From IMG/VR virus record IMGVR_UViG_3300009100_000276, positions 1 through 27,307 of that record: a DNA stretch of 27,307 nucleotides; one strand, written 5' to 3'. Position 1 is the stretch's first letter; every line of letters starts with the position of its first letter. The translations under genes and the position numbers were made by a program. The stretch is from a virus. A model generated the notes under the pieces. It searched no databases and was not told the origin of the DNA. It worked only from the letters and a program-made list of their open reading frames with translations. Below are positions 21,083-27,307 of the stretch, one piece after another.

Positions 21083-21267
21083 ACAGCAAGTATCAAGCAG
21101 TAGGACAGTAAGTACCAATACGAAAGCATGAAAAAGTCAATAGTCGGTTAGTATGCTAACGTACAGTATAAGGAATCTTGGATTGGTCTGGTTCTTGCTT
21201 CTCCCCATCCCAGTAGTGGGCCTCCCCGCGATTACACGCCGATTTTCCAGACACTAGGAGGATTAAC

Positions 21268-21450
21268 ATGGCTGAGTTAATGAATGTACAACTGCCGTCC
21301 AAAGAAATTGCTTAACTCAAGATGCTGGCCGCGGTGCTGGGGACGACGGTTAAGAGCTTGGTACTAGAGGCTGTGCGCGCGAAGCTGGCCGAGCAGCCGA
21401 AATTGATGGAGGCTCTTGACAAGGCGCGCGGTGGTTTGTATACTGAATAA
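21268..21450 (+). pseudogene. Ribbon-helix-helix regulator with in-frame TAA
   Basis: ATG 21268 has AGGAGG seven bases before it. Reading through gives MAELMNVQLPSKEIA, a TAA at 21313-21315, then LKMLAAVLGTTVKSLVLEAV and a helical tail to the stop at 21448. The two parts together match a ribbon-helix-helix (Arc/MetJ-type) DNA-binding domain: a short strand followed by two helices. A Gln codon CAA would restore it with one C-to-T change. It is either a dead or polymorphic repressor gene, a sequence error, or read-through. ATG 21322 could allow re-initiation but lacks a ribosome site. Confidence 0.7.
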
Positions 21451-21680
21451 GTCGTTGTGCTGGGGTGGCGGCAAGGTGCCGCGGCCCCGGTACCGCTCGG
21501 CAAGGCCGGGCGACCGCGACATGCCAGGGCGCCCCAGTTCCGACCCCGGGGATAGCGGGTAAGGGCTGGACGTGGGGACGGCCGTGAACCTAACCATCGG
21601 CGCCCTGGCCAACACACGGGCTGGAAGACCAGCCCCGCAAGCGTGGCCCGGGGATTCCGGAACGGGAAAGATTGTCACAC

Positions 21681-21845
21681 ATGCAAGACGCACAGAAACC
21701 CATAGCGACGCCCGGCCCCGGGCCATTCATTGTCGTCGAGGGCTTTGCCGCGTGCTACGCGGCAGGATGCCACGAGATCGTTTGGGAATCGCCTGGGCTG
21801 GCCTTGTTCAGGGCGTGCCCGGAGCACAGGAGGGAGAAGGCGTGA
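21681..21845 (+). CDS. 54-aa Cys/His protein
   Basis: The product (QDAQKPIATPGPGPFIVVEG, then FAACYAAGCHEIVWESPG and RACPEHRREKA) has C25, C30 and C46-x2-H49, a small zinc-ribbon-like spacing. Its stop overlaps the next GTG (GTGA). The ribosome site is weak. The 230 bases before it hold only GC-rich sequence with a GGGCTG/CAGCCC hairpin. Confidence 0.45.
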   Translation: MQDAQKPIATPGPGPFIVVEGFAACYAAGCHEIVWESPGLALFRACPEHRREKA

Positions 21846-22066
21846 CGAGCGACAAGAGAATCGAGTGGAGGCGCCGCCGCGGGCTTTCTGACGAGGATCC
21901 GCCCATGATAAAGGTCGTGCTCGGCGGTGTGGCGCTTGCGGCCATTGCGGGCGGCTTCGTGAGCGCCGGCATGGTGATCTGGGCGCTGCCGCTGGCTGGG
22001 AAACTGTTCGGGTACAGCGGGCTGACTCTGCTCGCCGTGCTGCTGGCCTCGAAGTTGGTGGACTGA
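21842..22066 (+). CDS. Two-span membrane protein (holin candidate)
   Basis: The 74-aa product begins with a charged segment (TSDKRIEWRRRRGLSDEDPP), then has two hydrophobic stretches, VVLGGVALAAIAGGFVSAGM and WALPLAGKLFGYSGLTLLAV, compatible with two transmembrane helices. GTG 21842 follows GGAGGGAG. Size and topology fit class II holins, and a candidate endolysin lies three genes on, but no family signature proves this. A different small membrane protein is possible. Confidence 0.5.
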   Translation: MTSDKRIEWRRRRGLSDEDPPMIKVVLGGVALAAIAGGFVSAGMVIWALPLAGKLFGYSGLTLLAVLLASKLVD

Positions 22067-22275
22067 TGGGAAGGCCGGTAGGGGCGCGCAAGTGCCAAGA
22101 GTGTGGCGGGGTGCACCTGCCGGACATGTGCCCGGAGGGCCGTGGGCTGCCCCTCGATTGCCCCGGGTGCCTCGGGCGTGGTACAATCGAGGAACGTCCG
22201 TACGGGAAGCGGGCCGGGGACTATACCCTCACGTGCCGGGAATGTGGCACGGTTTATCACTGGAGTGAGCGATGA
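22066..22275 (+). CDS. 69-aa double zinc-ribbon protein
   Basis: Cys pairs CQEC, CPEG, CPGC and CREC are spaced as two zinc-knuckle units (residues about 10-57) in a Gly/Arg-rich chain ending GTVYHWSER. It starts on the TGATG overlap with the membrane-protein stop. Likely zinc-binding and nucleic-acid- or protein-interacting. Confidence 0.55.
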   Translation: MGRPVGARKCQECGGVHLPDMCPEGRGLPLDCPGCLGRGTIEERPYGKRAGDYTLTCRECGTVYHWSER

Positions 22276-23105
22276 TCTTTCCTGATATGCTCTGCAATAC
22301 ATGTGGAGATGACGTGTGGCACGACAAAGATTTAGGTTATCTGTATTGCTCATGCCCGGGGCGTAAGGTGTCGGAGGAGTATTTACTGCAAGGCGGTCGT
22401 CCACCGTCGTGGACTACCTCGTCTGGCTGGTTCCGGCTGCCCAATGTGCCGCAGCCCACGCCGCCCGCCGATCCCAGCAATTGCGCATCCTGCGGCAAGG
22501 GCATGGAGATCGTCGGCCTCAATCAAACGTACCCGCCGAAGCGCGACCCGAACGGGCACGCGATCTGCCCGCACTGCGGGCGCGTAGGCGTCAGCACCGG
22601 CATTCTCAATGAGGGTCCATCGCCAGCGATGCGGGCAAATCCAATGACGGCGCGCGGCACGTTGGCAAGGCTTGCTCTGGATATGGCGCAGGACGAGAAG
22701 TTCGGCAGCACCCTGTTCGGCGACGCCCCGGGCCGGGAGCAATGGGTGCCGGACGCGGACCTGCCCGCAATCTTCAGCATGATGGACTACGACGACCTGT
22801 CGCCGATCCAATTGTCGCTGCTGTGGGCCGCCGAGGGGTGCACCTGTTTCAATAATCGCCCGGGCCCATACAACCCGTGCGAAATGCATGGTAATGCCGG
22901 CGGTGTCGGCTCGCCGACGGACGAGCGGGGATTGTGGCTGCTGAAAGACTCGATCAGGAAACCCGGCACGCAGTGGAAGCCTTCAACTGAACTGGCCGCC
23001 CTGACTGTGGACATGGACGCACACTTCCGCCTGTTGATGGACGATATTGTGAAGCAGATGGCGAAAAATACAGCCAACGCCATCGTTGGGGGAAACGACG
23101 TATGA
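22272..23105 (+). CDS. 277-aa protein with N-terminal zinc ribbons
   Basis: Three Cys clusters stand in the first ~110 residues (CNTC...CSC, CASC and CPHC). A helical domain (about 125-190, TLARLALDMAQDEKFGSTLF) and a CTCF...PCEMHG metal-like patch follow before a helical C-terminus. I recognise no family. It overlaps the previous gene (ATGA) and the endolysin-like gene (ATGA). Zinc-dependent nucleic-acid or adaptor role is a guess. Confidence 0.6.
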   Translation: MIFPDMLCNTCGDDVWHDKDLGYLYCSCPGRKVSEEYLLQGGRPPSWTTSSGWFRLPNVPQPTPPADPSNCASCGKGMEIVGLNQTYPPKRDPNGHAICPHCGRVGVSTGILNEGPSPAMRANPMTARGTLARLALDMAQDEKFGSTLFGDAPGREQWVPDADLPAIFSMMDYDDLSPIQLSLLWAAEGCTCFNNRPGPYNPCEMHGNAGGVGSPTDERGLWLLKDSIRKPGTQWKPSTELAALTVDMDAHFRLLMDDIVKQMAKNTANAIVGGNDV

Positions 23106-23653
23106 TTGAGCTACTGCGTCAGAAGCGCAACCGGGACGAGCTGGCCAAGATACACCCTGCCTTCGTCCTGAACTTTGCCGCGGTCGTGCGCGACCTTGAG
23201 GCACGCGGGCTGCGGCCCCGCCTCCAGGAGACTTACCGGGACCTGGCCGCGCAGGCCAAGAAGTTCGCCGAGGGCAAGAGCGAGATCAAGGGCGCGGGGC
23301 CGCACACCAACGTGATTCTAATGGGCCCCGGTAAATCGCGCCCCGCGGCCCTCGCGACGCACGTGCTCGACGACGACGCGAAGAACCCGGCGGACCCCGG
23401 GAACGCTTGGATCGCCGCGCTGGCAGTGACCGGGGCGCGGCACGGCCTCCAGACCGGGGCAGTGTGGGCGCAGTCCAAGGCCTCGGTGCTGCTGCCCGGG
23501 AAGCCGCACCGGATCATGCTGGAGGCTGCGATTGCCGGGTGGGACGAGCCGCTGGTGAAGAAGCTGCTCGACGAGGCGCGCGGGTTCGACCCATTGCACC
23601 TGGAGGTCAGGAACTGGAGACGCTTCTACGGAGTGGAGGATGTGCATGGGTAG
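23102..23653 (+). CDS. M15/VanY-type peptidase, candidate endolysin
   Basis: The 183-aa product has the pattern of phage L-alanyl-D-glutamate or VanY-like peptidases: a RLQETYRDLAAQAKKFAEGK region after an N-terminal helix, a GPHTNVI histidine (H68), an Asp near the end of ATHVLDD (D90), NAWIAALAVTGARHGLQTG, and DPLHLEVRNWRR with H166. H68, D90 and H166 are the likely zinc ligands, though an insertion separates the first two. It would cut the peptide stem of peptidoglycan. No signal peptide, so a holin is needed. Its place within the replication-side operon is unusual. Confidence 0.7.
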   Translation: MIELLRQKRNRDELAKIHPAFVLNFAAVVRDLEARGLRPRLQETYRDLAAQAKKFAEGKSEIKGAGPHTNVILMGPGKSRPAALATHVLDDDAKNPADPGNAWIAALAVTGARHGLQTGAVWAQSKASVLLPGKPHRIMLEAAIAGWDEPLVKKLLDEARGFDPLHLEVRNWRRFYGVEDVHG

Positions 23654-23849
23654 GAAGAAGGGGCTTGTGCGCAAGAAGAGAGAAGAAGTGTTCTTCCACC
23701 CAAGAGATGACGGTATCTTCAATCAGACGATCATCATGGAGGAGGCGGAAGATCGACTCCGCATGTTCATGCTCGGTAACTCTGCACTGACACGCGAGGA
23801 CGCCAGGGAACTGGGCACCTACCTTGTGGAATGGGGAAGTGGGGAATGA
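23646..23849 (+). CDS. Hypothetical 67-aa protein
   Basis: The product (GRKKGLVRKKREEVFFHPRD onwards) is basic at the start and helical later (MEEAEDRLRMFMLGN). ATG 23646 is preferred because GGAGG lies six bases upstream, at the end of the endolysin gene; ATG 23640 is the alternative. No family recognised. Confidence 0.5.
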   Translation: MGRKKGLVRKKREEVFFHPRDDGIFNQTIIMEEAEDRLRMFMLGNSALTREDARELGTYLVEWGSGE

Positions 23850-24118
23850 TGGAGATTCTTTTTCGCGCGGGCTTCGCGCTCGTGCTTCTGGGGTTCGGGA
23901 TCCTGGCGTACCGGTACGACCGCATGCGGGGGCGCCAGGAGATCCAGCGCTTCTTCCTGGAGGCGCACATGGTGCGCGCCCTCAAGGACGGCCGGCACTT
24001 GGTGCGCATCCCCGCCGCGGCCCTCAAGGCGGCATTCCAGCTGCGGACCCGGGCCCTCAAGGACCCCGGCTTCTGGAACGGCAAGCCCGGGCGGCACCCG
24101 GCGACGGAGAAGAAATGA
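23846..24118 (+). CDS. 90-aa single-span membrane protein
   Basis: MMEILFRAGFALVLLGFGIL is a membrane-anchor helix, followed by a basic cytoplasmic-type part rich in Arg/Lys (AYRYDRMRGRQEIQRFFLEA onwards). It overlaps its neighbours by ATGA at both ends. Inner-membrane-anchored small protein; lysis helper is a possibility because the endolysin candidate is two genes upstream. Confidence 0.5.
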   Translation: MMEILFRAGFALVLLGFGILAYRYDRMRGRQEIQRFFLEAHMVRALKDGRHLVRIPAAALKAAFQLRTRALKDPGFWNGKPGRHPATEKK

Positions 24119-24369
24119 CTGCCGAAGAACAAGCTCGACGCTGGGATAGACTTATAGGCGGGCCGGCCCCGGTCTATGTCATGCTTGAAGAAGCCATTGC
24201 GTTGCTGCGGGAAGGTGAGCAGTTCGACCTGGAGCATCCGATCACGTGTACTACGCATGCTCCGCGCCCTACGGGGCTAGAAGAATGGAAGTGTGACTGC
24301 GGTGTCTGGGAGTACGTGAGGAAGACCAGCCGGTGGCTGAGAGGTGAAGGCGATGCCCCAGGTGCATGA
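24115..24369 (+). CDS. Hypothetical 84-aa protein with CDC
   Basis: The product (TAEEQARRWDRLIGGPAPVY onwards) is acidic and helical, and has CTTH and KCDCGVWEY, a possible metal patch. The ATG overlaps the previous stop (ATGA). No family recognised. Confidence 0.45.
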   Translation: MTAEEQARRWDRLIGGPAPVYVMLEEAIALLREGEQFDLEHPITCTTHAPRPTGLEEWKCDCGVWEYVRKTSRWLRGEGDAPGA

Positions 24370-24520
24370 CTTCCATGTCGGGGATAGCGCCAGGTGCAGC
24401 GTGGTGCTGGAGGGTGAGGAGATCACGTGGGTGTACGTCGGGGACACGCCGCTGACGGGTGATCAGTGGCGGGAACTGGTGCAGCGGGTCAATGAGACGG
24501 ATTGGAGTGAGGAAGAGTGA
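24353..24520 (+). CDS. Hypothetical 55-aa acidic protein
   Basis: ATG 24353 lies inside the end of the previous gene (GAAGGCGATG context). The product (PQVHDFHVGDSARCSVVLEG onwards) is beta then helix and ends DWSEEE. It is acidic and overlaps the next GTG start by GTGA. Real by coupling; function unknown. Confidence 0.45.
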   Translation: MPQVHDFHVGDSARCSVVLEGEEITWVYVGDTPLTGDQWRELVQRVNETDWSEEE

Positions 24521-24900
24521 GTGACAAGAAGCGTAAGGCGGACGAGGCCCTGGCCAGGTTCCAGGCGCGGCAAGAGGCGACGGAGTCGGCAGAGGCCGTG
24601 GACCTGGAGACGGCCGAGGAGATCGCCGAGGAGCTGGACATCCAGCCAGACGTCATGCCGATCCCGGCAGGGATTGTGCGCGGCGTGCTGATCTACGAGC
24701 TGGAGGATGGTACCTTCGGCTATAAGAACCTGGCCGGCGGGCGCTTGGAAATCATGGACGCCATCTCCCTGGGCTCGCGCCTGGTGGAGGGGGCGCGCAC
24801 GGATATGACGGCGCTGAAGACCGTGCAGCTGCTCAAGTCGCAGCCGCAGACCCAGGCGCCTGTGCGCGCGGTTCGCGCTCTCGGGCGGCGGTCCCGGTGA
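24517..24900 (+). CDS. Hypothetical 127-aa protein
   Basis: The product starts with a charged helical part (SDKKRKADEALARFQARQEA) and continues through GVLIYELEDGTFGYKNLAGG to a helical, Gln-rich C-terminus (LKTVQLLKSQPQTQAPVRA). GTG 24517 overlaps the previous stop. No recognised family; the neighbours ahead of the primase suggest a replication accessory. Confidence 0.5.
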   Translation: MSDKKRKADEALARFQARQEATESAEAVDLETAEEIAEELDIQPDVMPIPAGIVRGVLIYELEDGTFGYKNLAGGRLEIMDAISLGSRLVEGARTDMTALKTVQLLKSQPQTQAPVRAVRALGRRSR

Positions 24901-25109
24901 GCTACGTGGACGACCGCTACAAGCTGGCCGTGGAGGTCTACGCCCTTACGCACACGGCCCTGCAGGGACTGAACGACGCGGTGGTGTTCAAGCTGTACGA
25001 CCACCTGGAAGTCGAGGCCTTGCAGCGCACCGTGGCGAGTGCTATGCTCAAAGCGCAGGACTTCAAAGAGAAGATGCAGAGGGAACTGGATGCTGCCGAA
25101 GACGCTTGA
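24897..25109 (+). CDS. Hypothetical 70-aa helical protein
   Basis: The product (SYVDDRYKLAVEVYALTHTA onwards) is almost fully helical (QGLNDAVVFKLYDHLEVEAL, LKAQDFKEKMQRELDAAED). The GTG start overlaps the previous stop, and the 3' end overlaps the primase start. Probably a small partner of the primase, by position only. Confidence 0.45.
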   Translation: MSYVDDRYKLAVEVYALTHTALQGLNDAVVFKLYDHLEVEALQRTVASAMLKAQDFKEKMQRELDAAEDA

Positions 25110-25905
25110 CGACCTCACTGGGCCCTGGAAGCGCACGACGCAGATCGTGTATCGAGACTGCCCAGCTTGTGGCCGGGACACGTGGAAGCTGTACGTGGCG
25201 CCCGACACCGGGATGTGGCACTGCTTCGGATGCCACGCGGCTGGACGCCTCGACATGGGGAACGCCAACGCGCTCGCTCTTCTGTATGCCAAGAAATCCC
25301 AGGGACCGCCCAAGTGGAATCCGGTGGAGCTGCCTCCCTTCAGCCCCCTATCGGATGCGGCGCATACCTTCCTCGCGGAGAAGTACGGACTCTCCCGCGG
25401 GCAGAGCGCCCGGTACTCCCTGGTCGAGGGTGCGGCCGAGCCGTACACCGGCCGCATCATCATCCCCTACTTCGACACCAGGGGCGACACAATCTACTAC
25501 AACGCGCGGGTCTACATGGCGAACGGCCTGCCCAAGTACAAAAGCGCAGACGGCAAGCACCCGCTCTACATGCCGCTGCCGTTGATGCCGTGGCTTTGGC
25601 CGACTCCGCGCCCAATCGTCCTCGTCGAGGGATGCTTTGACGCCATCAAGGCGGCGGAAGCGGGCATGCCGGTAGTCGCTATCGGTGGCACCAGCCTGCC
25701 GCGGCATCTGATGCCGAGCCTCGTGGAGCTGGTCGGCCGGCGCCCGGTCGCCATCGCCCTGGACTCTGACGCCCTGGACAAGTCCCTGGCCCTTCAACGC
25801 AAACTACAACCATTCTTGGCCGGGGAAGTGCGCACAGTTATGCTGCCCGCCGGCCACGACCCGGGCAGCATGTCGATTGACCAACTGCAGGAGGTTCTTC
25901 AATGA
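25090..25905 (+). CDS. DnaG-like primase
   Basis: The 271-aa protein has an N-terminal zinc ribbon (C24-PA-C27 and C45-FG-C48 within GMWHCFGCHAAGRL), a core with GRIIIPYFDTRG, and a TOPRIM part: IVLVEGCFDAIKA (E180, D184) and VAIALDSDALDKS (D225, D227), then HDPGS. It would make RNA primers at the replication fork. Fusion to helicase is absent; the C-terminal helicase-interaction domain is also missing or short, so it is a compact phage primase. ATG 25090 is chosen for GAGGG upstream and the natural N-terminus. The polymerase follows two genes later. Confidence 0.85.
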   Translation: MLPKTLDDLTGPWKRTTQIVYRDCPACGRDTWKLYVAPDTGMWHCFGCHAAGRLDMGNANALALLYAKKSQGPPKWNPVELPPFSPLSDAAHTFLAEKYGLSRGQSARYSLVEGAAEPYTGRIIIPYFDTRGDTIYYNARVYMANGLPKYKSADGKHPLYMPLPLMPWLWPTPRPIVLVEGCFDAIKAAEAGMPVVAIGGTSLPRHLMPSLVELVGRRPVAIALDSDALDKSLALQRKLQPFLAGEVRTVMLPAGHDPGSMSIDQLQEVLQ

Positions 25906-26138
25906 AGGCTGACGCGCGTGGGCGGATCCGGTTCACCAAGGCCGGCTTACGCTTTGAGATTCTACCCAGCGACCCGACCGTGGTCACCATCTACAATCGC
26001 GTGGACAACACCGAGCGGAAGATTGGCACGGTCAACCTGTTCGAGGCCGGGCTGGACCTGATCTTCCAGGGTGGCGACGGGCTCATTACCAAGGGCGTCG
26101 AGACCGCCGAGCCCGTCGGTGTGGGCGGGTACTTCTGA
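25902..26138 (+). CDS. Hypothetical 78-aa protein
   Basis: The product (KADARGRIRFTKAGLRFEIL onwards) is beta-rich and ends VGVGGYF. It overlaps the primase stop (ATGA) and its own stop overlaps the polymerase start (TGATG). A single-strand-binding-like or replication partner role is only suggested by position; no OB signature is clear. Confidence 0.5.
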   Translation: MKADARGRIRFTKAGLRFEILPSDPTVVTIYNRVDNTERKIGTVNLFEAGLDLIFQGGDGLITKGVETAEPVGVGGYF

Positions 26139-27307
26139 TGAAGACTGCCCTGTTTGTCCTCGGGTACGCCTCGCGCAACGCAGCGGAGGAGGGTGCGGCC
26201 ATCTCGGACCAGGACCTGCAGGCCATGACGGCCCTGTCGGACGGCGCCGGGATTGATGCCGACGTGCTGCTGGCGTGCGAGGCACCTGTCACCTGGGGGC
26301 GCAAACCGGGCATCCGCCTGATCCGGGCCGAGCGCGAGCGACTGCTGACCGAGATTAATTCCTCCGCAGCAGACTTCGTTGTCGCGTTCGGCCCGGTGGC
26401 CGTGGCGGCGCTGTGGAACTCGAACAAGATGAAGGCGCTCAAGATGCGCGAGAAGCAGCACGAGGCGCCGGGCGTGAATAAGCCGGTGTGGGTGACGTTC
26501 TCGCTGGAGCAGCTGGCGATGAAGTCCGGGCTGCGGCACGCCATGCACGCGGACCTGCTGCGCGCCGTGCGCGGCCATTCCCAGGTGACCTGGGGGGACT
26601 ACCACATCGGGACGGAGATCCATGCCGACCTCAAAGAGTACCTTGAAACATCTGAACATCCCGTTGTTACTGTGGACCTTGAGACTTACCCTGGGCTGGA
26701 CCCGTTCACCCCGGACGCTCGAATACGGATGGTCGTTGTGTCCCACCGTCAAGGGTGGGCCCAGGTGGTACAAGCTGGCCCGGCAAGCGAGATACCTGAA
26801 TGGGTTCAGGCTCTACTCTGTAACCGTAGATACCTCAAAGTGGGAAGCAACATACGGTTCGACGTTCGGTGGCTTCGACGATTTGGGTACGAGGTAAACA
26901 ACACCTGGTGCTCCCAGCACGCCGAGCACCTGATCGACGAGAACGGCGGCCTCCACGATCTCAAGTCCCTGGTGCTCCAGTACCACCCCGTCCTGGGCGA
27001 CTACGCGGAGGGGCAGCGCGCCCTGGTGGCCAGCCACGGCGACGACTGGGCACCGATCAAGGACGAGGAGATGTACCAGTATGCCGGCGGCGACGGCGAC
27101 GGCGGCATTACCGTGCACCTTGCCCAGGAGGCGAAGATCCGCGGCGCAGGGCTGGAGCGCCCGTACGCGGCCATGCGCGAGTGGTACCCGACGATCACCG
27201 ACATCGAGGTCGCCGGTGCGTGCGTGGACATGGACGAGAGGGCGCGCCTGCGCGAAGCCTACGACGAGGAACTGGGGCGGCTGCGCGTCCGTCCACGCCA
27301 CATACGG
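26138..27307 (+). CDS. Family-A DNA polymerase N-terminal part, UDG-like N-terminus + 3'-5' exonuclease (truncated)
   Basis: The 390 codons run off the right edge with no stop. Residues about 175-330 form a DnaQ-like exonuclease: Exo I VVTVDLETYP (D180, E182), Exo II GSNIRFDVRW (N238, D242), and Exo III YQYAGGDGDG (Y315, D319), then IEVAGACVDMDERARLREAY like the family-A palm lead-in. Residues about 1-150 (LFVLGYASRNAAEEG..., DFVVAFGPVAVAALWN, MREKQHEAPGVNKPVWVT, HADLLRAVRG) resemble the core of uracil-DNA-glycosylase-type folds but lack the clear catalytic motifs, so it may be an inactive binding module. It would replicate the phage genome. The UDG resemblance is inference; the exonuclease motifs are clear. 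Confidence 0.78.
   Translation, partial: MKTALFVLGYASRNAAEEGAAISDQDLQAMTALSDGAGIDADVLLACEAPVTWGRKPGIRLIRAERERLLTEINSSAADFVVAFGPVAVAALWNSNKMKALKMREKQHEAPGVNKPVWVTFSLEQLAMKSGLRHAMHADLLRAVRGHSQVTWGDYHIGTEIHADLKEYLETSEHPVVTVDLETYPGLDPFTPDARIRMVVVSHRQGWAQVVQAGPASEIPEWVQALLCNRRYLKVGSNIRFDVRWLRRFGYEVNNTWCSQHAEHLIDENGGLHDLKSLVLQYHPVLGDYAEGQRALVASHGDDWAPIKDEEMYQYAGGDGDGGITVHLAQEAKIRGAGLERPYAAMREWYPTITDIEVAGACVDMDERARLREAYDEELGRLRVRPRHIR

Larger units (their letters stand above)
20863..21267. other. Repeat-rich intergenic region (405 bp)
   Basis: No gene is seen. It contains a GCCCGC/GCGGGC hairpin over the previous stop (20852-20867), a candidate terminator (20907-20930), palindromes (20992-21016), a second CTAG-rich cluster (21034-21082) sharing 12-mer CTAGCAGGCTAG and AAGTACCAAT with the region at 16668-17087, a CGGTTAGTAT copy (21145-21154) and the AT-rich stretch leading to the ribbon-helix-helix gene. 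Confidence 0.55.

Noticed and set aside
21450-21680. Possible third copy of the two-hairpin RNA element (CCCCAG...GGGGAT near 21530)
   Set aside because: Short word matches exist, but stems do not line up with either copy, so no structure is supported.
26622-26897. Alternative frame over the polymerase exonuclease domain
   Set aside because: The exonuclease motifs are in the main frame; the second frame is open only because of the unusual codon use there.

Overview
The window reads as part of a GC-rich tailed dsDNA bacteriophage genome (Caudoviricetes), probably environmental. It has a recognisable large terminase, portal, scaffold-like and major capsid genes, a DnaG-like primase and a family-A type DNA polymerase, all in tightly overlapping operons (ATGA, GTGA and TAATG junctions). 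The long P22-size portal hints at a podovirus-like virion, but no tail tube or sheath genes are visible. There is no integrase, tRNA or rRNA. The host cannot be named; a lipobox protein and a signal-peptide protein point to a bacterial host.

Layout: two divergent transcription units. Positions 16244 down to 1 (minus strand) form the late/virion operon. In order of transcription it holds a doubtful leader ORF with strong hairpins, a 140-aa protein, two related exported proteins (one lipoprotein, one secreted), a CmcI/TylF-like methyltransferase, two tiny basic proteins, a ClpP-like protease, a helix-turn-helix candidate small terminase, a repeat-containing fibre-like protein, a 108-aa protein, the large terminase, a 123-aa protein, the portal, two small proteins, a scaffold-like protein, a 236-aa protein, a decoration-like protein, the major capsid protein, a 139-aa protein, a tandem glycosyltransferase, a second methyltransferase and the start of a beta-helix-like protein that runs off the left edge. 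The glycosyl- and methyltransferases inside the virion operon suggest modification of virion or host-surface components.

Positions 16245-17203 are a ~960-bp intergenic control region with a good minus-strand promoter, an 18-bp perfect inverted repeat and an iteron-like field dense in CTAG. Positions 17204-20862 (plus strand) hold an early-type module of small, often Cys-rich proteins, a GP88-like protein and a DUF932 protein. Two copies of a compact two-hairpin RNA element with compensatory base changes sit before the DUF932 gene and the gene after it. A second CTAG-rich repeat field with palindromes follows (20980-21160), then a ribbon-helix-helix gene interrupted by an in-frame TAA.

Positions 21681-27307 (plus strand) are a continuous operon: small zinc-ribbon and membrane proteins, a candidate M15-type endolysin, short unknown proteins, the primase, and a DNA polymerase cut by the right edge. 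The polymerase has a 3'-5' exonuclease domain preceded by a region resembling a degenerate uracil-DNA-glycosylase fold. All functional calls come from reading motifs by eye; no database search was run.
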